This document shows, piece by piece, positions 8,013 through 16,048 of a stretch of 56,499 nt of DNA. Under the pieces are notes generated by a model. That model did not search any database. It was not told where the DNA came from and saw only the letters and a program-made list of their open reading frames with translations. A program made the position numbers and the translations under genes. The stretch is from Paracoccaceae bacterium (lineage in GTDB: Bacteria; Pseudomonadota; Alphaproteobacteria; Rhodobacterales; Rhodobacteraceae): NCBI GenBank assembly GCA_947504705.1, contig CANNIA010000022.1, positions 1 through 56,499 of the forward strand. Reading direction: 5' to 3'. Each line of letters starts with the position of its first letter. Position 1 is the first letter of the stretch.

Positions 8013-8969
8013 GTGCATCCCGTTCTCAAATTGGTGGTCCAGCGCGTCGCGCTGGGCCTCCTGTTGCTCCTCGTCATCTCTGTAGTGATTTTCCTCGGTG
8101 TCGAGGCGCTTCCGGGGGACACGGCACAGGCGATCCTTGGCCAATCGGCAACCCCGCAGGCGCTGGCGAATCTTCGCGCTGAAATGGGTCTCGATCAGCC
8201 CGCGCTCACGCGCTATCTGCATTGGCTCGGCGGTATCCTTACCGGCGATCTTGGCGCGGCCCTGACCAACAAGGCCGATATCGCAAAGTCGATCAGCTCC
8301 AAACTGGGCAATACATTGTTCCTAGCTGGAAGTGCGGCTGTCATCGCCGTTCCGCTGGCGATCTTGCTGGGCATCCTTGCCGCCCGCTATGCCGGGCGCT
8401 GGCCCGACAAGGTGATCTCGGCGGTTACACTGACCACGATCAGCCTGCCCGAGTTCGTCGCGGCCTATTTCGTCATCTTCTTCCTGACTCAGGTCTTCCC
8501 GATCTTCCAACCCGTCTCGTTGGTGCTGCCGGGCATGGGATTCTGGGAAAAGCTGCATGCCATAGCGCTGCCGGTGATCGTGCTGGTGATGGTCGTCCTT
8601 GCCCACATGATGCGGATGACCCGTGCCGCGATCCTGAACGTGATGCAATCGGCCTATATCGAAACCGCCGAGCTTAAGGGCCTTTCACCCATGCAGGTCG
8701 TCTGGCGCCACGCTTTCCCGAACGCCATCGCGCCGGTCGTGGCGGTCGTGATGCTGAACCTTGCCTATCTGGTCGTCGGCGTCGTCGTGGTCGAGGTGGT
8801 CTTCAGCTATAACGCCCTTGGAAAATATCTGGTCGACCATGTGACCAAGCGTGACCTGCCGGTCGTGCAAGCGGTGGGGCTGATCTTTGCCGCTGTCTAC
8901 ATTTTCCTCAACATGGCGGCCGACATCATCGGCATCCTGTCGAACCCCCGTCTGAGGCACCCGAAATGA
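8013..8969 (+). CDS. peptide-type ABC transporter permease (DppB/OppB class)
   Basis: A 318-aa inner-membrane protein with the family pattern: an N-terminal helix (LLLLLVISVVIFLGVEALPGD), the lipid-facing LAxxRAEMGLDQP segment, five more helices and the EAA loop ETAELKGLSPMQVVWRHAFPNA that contacts the ATPase. GTG 8013, after GGGAAA and 14 nt beyond the stop of SBP2, is preferred to a further upstream start that would overlap SBP2. Its last codons overlap the next gene by ATGA, implying translational coupling to the second permease. Confidence 0.9.
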   Translation: MHPVLKLVVQRVALGLLLLLVISVVIFLGVEALPGDTAQAILGQSATPQALANLRAEMGLDQPALTRYLHWLGGILTGDLGAALTNKADIAKSISSKLGNTLFLAGSAAVIAVPLAILLGILAARYAGRWPDKVISAVTLTTISLPEFVAAYFVIFFLTQVFPIFQPVSLVLPGMGFWEKLHAIALPVIVLVMVVLAHMMRMTRAAILNVMQSAYIETAELKGLSPMQVVWRHAFPNAIAPVVAVVMLNLAYLVVGVVVVEVVFSYNALGKYLVDHVTKRDLPVVQAVGLIFAAVYIFLNMAADIIGILSNPRLRHPK

Positions 8970-9781
8970 GGATCCCGCTTTCCGCCCTGATCGGGCTGAC
9001 CTTGACCGGGATGTTCCTCTTCGTCGCCCTCTTCGCGCCGTGGCTTGCCCCCTATGCGGTCGGTGACAGCTCTGGCGCGCAGTGGGAGGGCATGACCTCC
9101 GCCCACTGGCTTGGCACTGACACCATCGGTCGCGATATCCTGTCGCGATTGCTCTTTGGTGCTCAGATCACCATCTTCGTTGCGCTTGCCTCGTCGATCC
9201 TGTCGTTCTCCTTGGGGGCTTTCCTTGGCTTTACTGCTGCGGTCCAGGGTGGCTGGATCGATCAGGCCCTGTCGCGGCTTGTTGATCTTGTCATGGCGGT
9301 CCCGTCGCTGATCATCGCGCTTGTGGTGCTGACCATCATGAACCCAAGTCTGATCGTGTTGATCCTGATCATGGGCCTATTGGATTCAACCCGCGTCTTC
9401 CGTCTTTCCCGCGCCGTGGCCGCCGATATCGCGGTGATGGATTATGTCGAGGCTGCGCGCCTTCGCGGCGAAAAGGGCACCTGGGTGATCTTTCGCGAGA
9501 TACTGCCCAATGCCCTTTCCCCCCTCGTCGCCGAATTCGGCCTGCGGTTTATCTTTGCCGTCCTCTTCATCTCGACGCTTTCCTTCCTTGGCCTTGGCAT
9601 CCAGCCGCCGCTGACCGACTGGGGTGGCATGCTGCAAGAAAACAAGATCGGGATCACCCAAGGCAAATCTGCCGCCCTGCTGCCCGCCTTTGCGATCATG
9701 TCGCTGGCGATCAGCGTCAACCTTGTTGCCGACTGGATCCTGACCCGGACCTCCAGCCTGAAAGGGGGCCGTGGTGGCTGA
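8966..9781 (+). CDS. peptide-type ABC transporter permease (DppC/OppC class)
   Basis: A 271-aa second inner-membrane subunit. The N-terminal helix is followed by HWLGTDTIGRDILSRLLFGAQ, the signature of DppC-type permeases, and by the EAA loop DYVEAARLRGEKGTWVIFREILPNA. It would pair with the 8013-8969 product to form the translocation channel. The start overlaps the upstream stop (ATGA), and the stop overlaps the start of the ATPase gene. Confidence 0.9.
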   Translation: MRIPLSALIGLTLTGMFLFVALFAPWLAPYAVGDSSGAQWEGMTSAHWLGTDTIGRDILSRLLFGAQITIFVALASSILSFSLGAFLGFTAAVQGGWIDQALSRLVDLVMAVPSLIIALVVLTIMNPSLIVLILIMGLLDSTRVFRLSRAVAADIAVMDYVEAARLRGEKGTWVIFREILPNALSPLVAEFGLRFIFAVLFISTLSFLGLGIQPPLTDWGGMLQENKIGITQGKSAALLPAFAIMSLAISVNLVADWILTRTSSLKGGRGG

Positions 9782-11411
9782 CGACACGCTTCTGGACATC
9801 AAGGGCCTTGTAATCGAGGCCACCTCTTACCCGCCGGGTGAACCGCCCAAGAACGTCACGCTGGTCCATGGCGTGGATGTGAACCTGAAACGCGGTCGGG
9901 TGCTTGGCCTGATCGGCGAATCCGGCGCGGGCAAGTCCACCATCGGCCTTTCCGCCATGTCCTTTGGCCGGGGCGGGGTGCGGCTGACCGGCGGCACGAT
10001 CCACCTCAACGGCCGCGAAATCCGGCTGGCGGACGCGAAAACCCTGCGCAGCCTTCGGGGCCGCGAGGTCACCTATGTCTCGCAATCCGCAATCGCGAGC
10101 TTCAACCCAGCCAAGCAGATCATGGAGCAGGTAATCGAAACCTCGCTCTCGCATGGCCTGATGCAAAAGCCCGAGGCCGAGGCCCGCGCACGCATGTTGT
10201 TCAAAAAGCTTGGCCTGCCGAACCCCGACACCATCGGCAGCCGCTATCCGCACCAGGTATCGGGCGGCCAGCTCCAGCGCTGCATGACGGCGATGGCGCT
10301 TTGCCCGAAACCCGACCTTGTGATCTTTGACGAACCGACGACCGCGCTGGACGTGACCACGCAAATCGACGTTCTGGCCGCGATCAAAGAGGCGATCCGG
10401 GACACCCAGGTCGCCGCGTTGTATATCACTCATGACCTTGCCGTCGTGGCGCAAGTCGCTGATGAGATCATGGTCCTGCGTCATGGCCGGATGGTCGAAC
10501 TGGGCGATACCGGCCAGATCATCAAGTCCCCCCGTGAGGATTATACCAAGGCGCTGGTCTCGGTTCGGGGGATCGAGCACACGGAAAAACCACCTGCGGC
10601 GCCGATCCTGCAAGTGCAGAACGTGACCGCCCGCTATCGCGGCACCAATTTCGACGTCTTGAAGAATGTCTCGGTCGACTTGCCGCCGGGTCAGACGTTG
10701 GCCGTGGTGGGGGAATCCGGGTCAGGCAAATCGACCCTCGCCCGTGCGATCACTGGCCTTCTGCCGCCAACCTCGGGCCGGATGACCTTCAACGGGCGCA
10801 CTTTGTCACCCGATCTTGCGGGCCGGACCAAGGACGATCTGCGCGAGATCCAGATGATCTACCAGATGGCCGACACCGCAATGAACCCGCGCCAGACCGT
10901 GGGCACAATCATCGGGCGGCCCTTGGAGTTCTACTTTGGCCTCAAGGGTGCCGAACGCGACAAGCGCGTGCAGGACCTGCTGGACCATATCGAGATGGGC
11001 AAGGGTTTTGCCGACCGCTATCCGGCGGAGCTATCGGGCGGGCAGAAGCAACGCGTCTGCATCGCCCGCGCCTTGGCCGCGAACCCCAAGTTGATCATCT
11101 GTGATGAGGTTACTTCGGCGCTGGACCCCCTGGTCGCGGACGGGATCCTGAAGCTGCTTCTGAACCTTCAGGCCGAGGCGAACGTGGCCTATCTGTTCAT
11201 CACCCATGACCTTGCGACGGTAAGGGCGATTTCCGACAAGATCGCGGTGATGTACAAGGGCGCAGTGGTCCGCTACGGCCAGAAGTCCGACGTTCTGGAA
11301 CCGCCCTACGATGACTATACCGACCTTCTTCTGTCCTCCGTCCCCGAGATGGAGGTTGGCTGGCTGGAAAAGGTCATCGCCCATCGCAAGATGGAAAGCG
11401 CCGGGAACTGA
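9771..11411 (+). CDS. fused double ATP-binding subunit of peptide ABC transporter (OppD-OppF type)
   Basis: A 546-aa cytoplasmic ATPase with two complete nucleotide-binding domains. NBD1 has Walker A GESGAGKST (Lys55), signature SGGQLQR and DEPTTALD. NBD2 has GESGSGKST (Lys320), signature SGGQKQR and a Walker B region, CDEVTSALD. Residues after each domain keep vestiges of the peptide-transporter extension, but the Cys-rich PSGC tail is absent. Start is one of two consecutive GTG codons (9771 or 9774) overlapping the end of the permease gene. One fused protein replaces the usual OppD/OppF pair, so the OppF tail at 225-411 is not a missing partner. Confidence 0.9.
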   Translation: MVADDTLLDIKGLVIEATSYPPGEPPKNVTLVHGVDVNLKRGRVLGLIGESGAGKSTIGLSAMSFGRGGVRLTGGTIHLNGREIRLADAKTLRSLRGREVTYVSQSAIASFNPAKQIMEQVIETSLSHGLMQKPEAEARARMLFKKLGLPNPDTIGSRYPHQVSGGQLQRCMTAMALCPKPDLVIFDEPTTALDVTTQIDVLAAIKEAIRDTQVAALYITHDLAVVAQVADEIMVLRHGRMVELGDTGQIIKSPREDYTKALVSVRGIEHTEKPPAAPILQVQNVTARYRGTNFDVLKNVSVDLPPGQTLAVVGESGSGKSTLARAITGLLPPTSGRMTFNGRTLSPDLAGRTKDDLREIQMIYQMADTAMNPRQTVGTIIGRPLEFYFGLKGAERDKRVQDLLDHIEMGKGFADRYPAELSGGQKQRVCIARALAANPKLIICDEVTSALDPLVADGILKLLLNLQAEANVAYLFITHDLATVRAISDKIAVMYKGAVVRYGQKSDVLEPPYDDYTDLLLSSVPEMEVGWLEKVIAHRKMESAGN

Positions 11412-11417
11412 GGAGCG

Positions 11418-11433
11418 CCATTGCCTGCAATGG
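11418..11433 (+). promoter_or_regulatory. small hairpin between ATPase and phosphatase genes
   Basis: CCATTG-CCTG-CAATGG forms a perfect 6-bp stem 7 nt after the ATPase stop. There is no T-run after it, so complete termination is unlikely. It may reduce or protect the distal message. Function is inferred. Confidence 0.3.
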
Positions 11434-11473
11434 TGGAAGACACTTGGAAGACGCAAGGAAGACGCCTGTCGCC

Positions 11474-12307
11474 ATGACCAAACTTCTCCTCATCATCCTT
11501 GACGGGGTGCCTTACCGCAACTGGCGCAGGCTCTTCGGAAATCTGGAAGGCTGGGTCGCTTCGGGCGAAGCCCAGGTGCGCCGGATGCGGTCGGTCCTGC
11601 CGTCAACGTCGGGTTCTTGCTATGCATCGATCCACACCGGCCTGCCGCCGCAGGTGCATCGGATATGGGACAACTCCGGCATCCGGCGGCTGGAGTTTCC
11701 CGATGTCTTTGGCGAATTGACCCGCGCGGGCAAGGTGACCGGGGCCGTAACCCACAGTTTCTGGTCAGAACTCTTCAACCGGGCGCCCTTCGACGTGGTC
11801 CGCGATATCGAATATGATGAATCGGGCGGCCCGATCACCCATGGCCGGTTCCACACCATGCATGGCGACTCTGGATATAACCAGATGACCCCCGCCGACT
11901 ATGATCTTTTCGGCACCCTGACCCGCCTGTGCGAGGTCAAGGGCATCGACTACGGCATCTTACATACCTGCACGCTCGACAGCATGGGGCACCGATTCTT
12001 CCACGACTGCGAGGAAATGGACGACGCCTGCTACCGGATGGACGCAACACTTGCCCCCTTCATCCACCGCTGGCGCAAGGCAGGGTATGAGGTGATTCTC
12101 ACCGCCGACCACGGCCAGGACGCGCGCGGCCATCACGGCGGCACGGGCGAGGATCAGCGTGATTTTGCTTTCTACTATTTCGGCGACAGCCCCTTGCCGC
12201 CGGAAGATGAGGTACTGGATCAGCTGGCCCTAGCGCCCTCGATCCTGACGCGTATGGGGGTTTCCGTCCCGCCGATGATGAATGTTAAACCGTTTTTCGC
12301 CGCGTAA
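11474..12307 (+). CDS. alkaline-phosphatase-superfamily hydrolase (type I phosphodiesterase/nucleotide pyrophosphatase-like)
   Basis: A 277-aa cytoplasmic protein with the metal-dependent phosphohydrolase layout: an early metal Asp in LLLIILDGVPY, the nucleophile region STSGSCYASIHTGLPPQVH, and the late metal cluster TADHGQDARGHHGG. This is shorter than typical family members (~400 aa), but the core motifs are present. ATG 11474 (MTKLLLIILDG) fits the fold start; an upstream in-frame ATG at 11444 adds ten unlike residues. It is the last gene of the peptide-ABC operon and ends 3 bp from the convergent iolB. It may dephosphorylate or cleave a phospho- or sulfo-ester in the imported substrate, which is inference. 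Confidence 0.8.
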   Translation: MTKLLLIILDGVPYRNWRRLFGNLEGWVASGEAQVRRMRSVLPSTSGSCYASIHTGLPPQVHRIWDNSGIRRLEFPDVFGELTRAGKVTGAVTHSFWSELFNRAPFDVVRDIEYDESGGPITHGRFHTMHGDSGYNQMTPADYDLFGTLTRLCEVKGIDYGILHTCTLDSMGHRFFHDCEEMDDACYRMDATLAPFIHRWRKAGYEVILTADHGQDARGHHGGTGEDQRDFAFYYFGDSPLPPEDEVLDQLALAPSILTRMGVSVPPMMNVKPFFAA

Positions 12308-12310
12308 GGA

Positions 12311-13117
12311 TCAAGCGTCCCGCTTGGCAATCCAGTCGTGGTCCGGGTCATTCTCGAACCGCCAGTTGCGGCGGGGACCGGCCATAACGTTCAGGTAGTA
12401 CATGTCATAGCCATAGGGCGCGCCGCAGGGGTGGTGGCCTTTCGGCACCAGCACCACGTCATGGTTCTTGAACGCCATCGTCTCGTCCAGCGACCCATCC
12501 TCGGTATAGACCCGCTGAATGCCGAAGCCTTGGGCGGGGTTCAGCCGGTGGTAATAGGTTTCCTCCAGATAGGTCATCCGGGGGAAGTCATCCGCGTCAT
12601 GCCGGTGGCTGGGATAGCTGGACCAATGGCCCGATGGCGTGAAGACCTCGGTGACCAGCAGACTGCCCGCCACGTCGCGGGCATCCATCGCGATGTTGTT
12701 CACATAGCGGGTGTTTGTCCCCTTTCCGCGCGGCGTCAGTTCGATCCCTTCGGGACCAAGCCGGGCAGGGGGAAAGTCGCCCTTGGCGGGCGCCAGACAC
12801 AAAGCCAGTGTCAGATCCGTCGTCGCCGTGACAGACCAATCCGACCCGCCCGGCAGATAGACGCAATGCGGGGGCGTGCGTTCGAAGACATCCATCCGCT
12901 CGCCAAGGATGCCCCAATCCTGACCGGCTCCGGTCAGGTGACCCTTGCCCTCGACATAGACGACAATCGCCTCTTGATCGCCAAGCTTGCCACTGGCGCA
13001 TTCGCCCGGGGCCAGTCGGTAAAGCTGAAACCCCACATAGCCCCAACCCGCGCTTTCGGGCGTGATGTTATGGACAAGACCATGATTTCCCAGGGGTTTG
13101 CGCAAGAGGTCAGCCAT
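12311..13117 (-). CDS. iolB: 5-deoxy-glucuronate isomerase IolB
   Basis: A 268-aa bicupin enzyme of myo-inositol catabolism that converts 5-deoxy-D-glucuronate to 5-dehydro-2-deoxy-D-gluconate. Visible family features include the N-terminal GLVHNITPESAGWGYVGFQ, the metal-binding SSYPSHRHD followed by the Glu pair EETYYHR, and the C-terminal VPKGHHPCGAPYGYDMYYLNVMAGP. It is the last gene of the minus-strand iol operon, separated from the small membrane protein gene by 3 bp. Confidence 0.95.
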   Translation of the reverse strand: MADLLRKPLGNHGLVHNITPESAGWGYVGFQLYRLAPGECASGKLGDQEAIVVYVEGKGHLTGAGQDWGILGERMDVFERTPPHCVYLPGGSDWSVTATTDLTLALCLAPAKGDFPPARLGPEGIELTPRGKGTNTRYVNNIAMDARDVAGSLLVTEVFTPSGHWSSYPSHRHDADDFPRMTYLEETYYHRLNPAQGFGIQRVYTEDGSLDETMAFKNHDVVLVPKGHHPCGAPYGYDMYYLNVMAGPRRNWRFENDPDHDWIAKRDA

Positions 13118-13120
13118 GGC

Positions 13121-13309
13121 TTAGTCCTTCGGTTTGGGCGGGAATGTCAGGATCAGCGTCCAGAAGGTGAACACGGTCGCCGCCGCGAACAGGATCATCC
13201 AGAACGGATTGCCCGACCAGGCATCCATGGCGAACAAGATCGCGCAGACCAGAACGACACCGATCCGGCGATAGAGCGGCTGATACCACGGATGGGTAAA
13301 GTCGAACAT
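13121..13309 (-). CDS. 62-aa two-helix membrane protein inside the iol operon
   Basis: I do not recognise this protein. It has two hydrophobic segments (IGVVLVCAILFAMDAW and FWMILFAAATVFTFWTLILTF) separated by a short GNP turn, with a positively charged tail PPKPKD. The start overlaps the iolE stop (ATGA) and the stop lies 3 bp before iolB, so it is translated as part of the operon. Small hydrophobic proteins in such positions often assist a transporter or anchor an enzyme complex, but nothing here shows which. Confidence 0.75.
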   Translation of the reverse strand: MFDFTHPWYQPLYRRIGVVLVCAILFAMDAWSGNPFWMILFAAATVFTFWTLILTFPPKPKD

Positions 13310-14205
13310 CAGATCAGACCCGCTTCTCGTGACAGCCGCTTAAGCGTCGCCAGTCCCAGCGTCTGATACAGCAATGGATTGCGGACCGACGGGTTCTGCT
13401 CGGCCTCGATCACGATCCAGCCGTCATAGCCCGCCGATTTCAAAATCTTCAGCAGCGGTCCGAAATCGACCCCGCCGTCCTGATCGCCGGGCACTGTAAA
13501 GGCCCCTTCGACCACGCCCTTCAGAAACGACCAGCCCTCGGCCCGAACGCGGGCGGTCACGGCAGGGCGGGTGTTCTTGGCATGGAAATGCCGAACCCGC
13601 GCAGCGTGCTTGGTCAAGACCGCCACCGGATCGCCACCGCCAAAGGCGCAGTGGCCCGCGTCGAACAGAAGGTGCGTATGCGGCCCAGTCGCGGCCATCA
13701 GCGCGTCGATCTCTTCAGGAGACTCAACGATCGTGCCCATGTGGTGGTGATAGACCAAGGTGATGCCTTCGCCCGCCAGATAGGCCGCGAACGCCTCCAG
13801 CTTCGCCCCGAACGCCACCATTTCACCCGCCGTCAGCCGGGGCCGGTCATTCACCGCCCGACCCGCATCGCCATGGATCGCGTTCGAGGTCTCGCAGACG
13901 ATCATCACCTTGCAGCCGTTGTGTTTCAGCTTGGCCAGATGCGACTGGCAGGCGGCGATCTCGGCCGGGACTGACCGGATCAGCAACTCCGTCGAATACC
14001 AGCCCGAGATGAACTTCAGACCGTTCGCCGCCAAAAGCGCCCGCAAAGCCTCGGGCTCATCCGGCCAGCGGTGGCCGTTCTCGATCCCGTCGAACCCGAT
14101 CTGGCGACCGGCTTCGTCAAGGATGCGGGCGGTCGGGATATCCGCGCCGATACTGCGGTCGTCGTCATTGGCCCAGGCGATGGGGTTGGTGCCGAAAAGG
14201 ATCAT
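13309..14205 (-). CDS. iolE: myo-inosose-2 dehydratase IolE
   Basis: A 298-aa TIM-barrel enzyme (xylose-isomerase-like fold) dehydrating scyllo-inosose. It begins MILFGTNPIAWANDD, the characteristic IolE N-terminus, and contains YHHHMGTIVE and LFDAGHCAFGGGDP, which carry metal-ligand residues, then HFHAKNTRP. The longer frame to 14253 adds unrelated residues, so ATG 14205 is preferred. It lies 10 bp after iolD and overlaps the 62-aa gene. Confidence 0.94.
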   Translation of the reverse strand: MILFGTNPIAWANDDDRSIGADIPTARILDEAGRQIGFDGIENGHRWPDEPEALRALLAANGLKFISGWYSTELLIRSVPAEIAACQSHLAKLKHNGCKVMIVCETSNAIHGDAGRAVNDRPRLTAGEMVAFGAKLEAFAAYLAGEGITLVYHHHMGTIVESPEEIDALMAATGPHTHLLFDAGHCAFGGGDPVAVLTKHAARVRHFHAKNTRPAVTARVRAEGWSFLKGVVEGAFTVPGDQDGGVDFGPLLKILKSAGYDGWIVIEAEQNPSVRNPLLYQTLGLATLKRLSREAGLI

Positions 14206-14215
14206 CTTCTGTCTC

Positions 14216-16048
14216 TCAATTGACCAGCCACTGGGCCTTGGTCGCGGCTTCATAGCCCTTGCGGGCCTCGTTCACTTCGCTGCGGTCGGACACTTCCGGC
14301 ACAGCCACTTCCCACCATGTGCCCCCGGCGCCGGTTCCCGGCAAGGGGTCGGTGTCGATCACGATCACGGTCGGCAACTTGGCGGTCTTGGCCTCGGCCA
14401 TCATTGCCTCAAGTTCCGCAATTGACGCGGCCTTCTTCGCAATCGCCCCCATCGCGCCCGCATGGGCGACAAAGTCGATGTTCGAGGGGTTCAGATGATA
14501 GCTGTCGTCCAGAAGGTTGTTGAAGGGCGCACCGCCCGTCGCCATCTGCAGGCGGTTGATGCAGCCATAGCCCCGGTTGTCGGTCAGGACCAAGGTAAAG
14601 GGAATGCCCATCGTCACCGCCGTCGCAAGCTCAGAGTTGGCCATCATGTAGGAGCCGTCGCCCACCATGCAGACCACGTCCTTTTCCGGCTGGGCCATCT
14701 TGATCCCCATCGCTCCGGCAATCTCATACCCCATGCAGGAAAAGCCGTATTCCATGTGATACCCGCCCTGCGCGGCCCGCCAAAGCACATGCAGCGCCCC
14801 CGGCATCGTGCCCGCCGCCGACATCACGACCGACTGCTTGCCGGTCTGACGCTGGACCGCGCCGATCACTTGCGCATCCGTCGGCAAGGTATTGGCAATG
14901 GGCGCCGCCATCAGCGCATCGGTCGTGGCGAACCAGTCCTTGCGGACCCCCTCATTCGGGCTGGCAAAGCGGTGGCTGCCAAGGGCGGCGGTAATCTTCT
15001 CCAGACAAACCTTCGCATCGCCGACCAATGCTTGTGCCCCCCGCTTTCCGGCGTCATAGCCGTGGATGTTGATCGACAGAAGCCTCCGCCCCGGCGCGCT
15101 GAAGACAGTCCAGCTGCCCGTAGTGAAATCCTGAAACCGCGTGCCTACCCCGATCACAAGGTCCGCCTTCGCCGCCAGCGCATTGCCGCAGCCGGTGCCG
15201 GTCACGCCGGGTGAGCCATAGTGCAGCGGCTCCTCCCAATCGACCGCGCCTTTTCCGGCCTGGCTTTCGACCAACGGGATGTTGTGGGTGCGGGCAAAGG
15301 TCAGAAGCGCAGCTTCCGCCCCGGAATAGATCACCCCTCCGCCTGCCACGATCAATGGCGACTTCGACGCGCGGATCGCGGCGACAGCCGCCTCCAACTC
15401 GCGCTGGTCGGGTTCGGGGCGGCGGATGTGCCAGATGCGGGGTTCGAAGAATTCGACCGGGTAGTCATAGGCCTCGGCCTGAGTGTCCTGACAGAACGCC
15501 AGACAGACCGGCCCGCAATTCGCCGGGTCTGTCATCACCCGCAAAGCGCGGGGCAGGGCGGACAGGATATGTTCCGGGCGGCTGATCCGGTCGAAAAACC
15601 GGACAACCGGGCGGAAGCAATCATTCGCCGAAACGGTGGCATCATCGAAATCCTCGATCTGCTGCAAGACCGGGTCGGGCGCGCGGCTGGCAAAGACATC
15701 GCCGGGGATGAAGAGGACCGGCAGCCGGTTCACATGCGCCAGCGTCGCCGCCGTCACCAGGTTCGTCGCCCCCGGCCCGATGGAGGTCGTCACTGCCATC
15801 GCCCGCCGTCGCCCATGCGCCTTGGCGTAGGCTATCGCCGCATGCGCCATGGTCTGTTCGTTCTGCCCCCGCCAGGTCGGGAACATGCCCTTGTGGGCAT
15901 GCAAAGCCTCACCCAGACCCGCCACATTGCCATGGCCAAAGATCGCCCAGATGCCGTCGATGAAACGCTCACCTTCGTCGGTCATCTGCACTGACAGCCA
16001 GCGCACCATGGCCTGAGCCGCCGTCAGCCTGATCGTCTTGCCCATCAT
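14216..16048 (-). CDS. iolD: 3D-(3,5/4)-trihydroxycyclohexane-1,2-dione hydrolase IolD
   Basis: A 610-aa thiamine-diphosphate enzyme that opens the inositol-derived ring. It has the three ThDP domains: the N-terminal Pyr domain with the active Glu region (GIWAIFGHGNVAGLGEAL), a central domain, and the C-terminal PP domain with the cofactor motif VGDGSYMMANSELATAVTMG. The start was set at ATG 16048, which overlaps the iolC stop (ATGA) and gives the standard MMGKTIRLTAAQA beginning; the frame is open further upstream inside iolC. Confidence 0.95.
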   Translation of the reverse strand: MMGKTIRLTAAQAMVRWLSVQMTDEGERFIDGIWAIFGHGNVAGLGEALHAHKGMFPTWRGQNEQTMAHAAIAYAKAHGRRRAMAVTTSIGPGATNLVTAATLAHVNRLPVLFIPGDVFASRAPDPVLQQIEDFDDATVSANDCFRPVVRFFDRISRPEHILSALPRALRVMTDPANCGPVCLAFCQDTQAEAYDYPVEFFEPRIWHIRRPEPDQRELEAAVAAIRASKSPLIVAGGGVIYSGAEAALLTFARTHNIPLVESQAGKGAVDWEEPLHYGSPGVTGTGCGNALAAKADLVIGVGTRFQDFTTGSWTVFSAPGRRLLSINIHGYDAGKRGAQALVGDAKVCLEKITAALGSHRFASPNEGVRKDWFATTDALMAAPIANTLPTDAQVIGAVQRQTGKQSVVMSAAGTMPGALHVLWRAAQGGYHMEYGFSCMGYEIAGAMGIKMAQPEKDVVCMVGDGSYMMANSELATAVTMGIPFTLVLTDNRGYGCINRLQMATGGAPFNNLLDDSYHLNPSNIDFVAHAGAMGAIAKKAASIAELEAMMAEAKTAKLPTVIVIDTDPLPGTGAGGTWWEVAVPEVSDRSEVNEARKGYEAATKAQWLVN

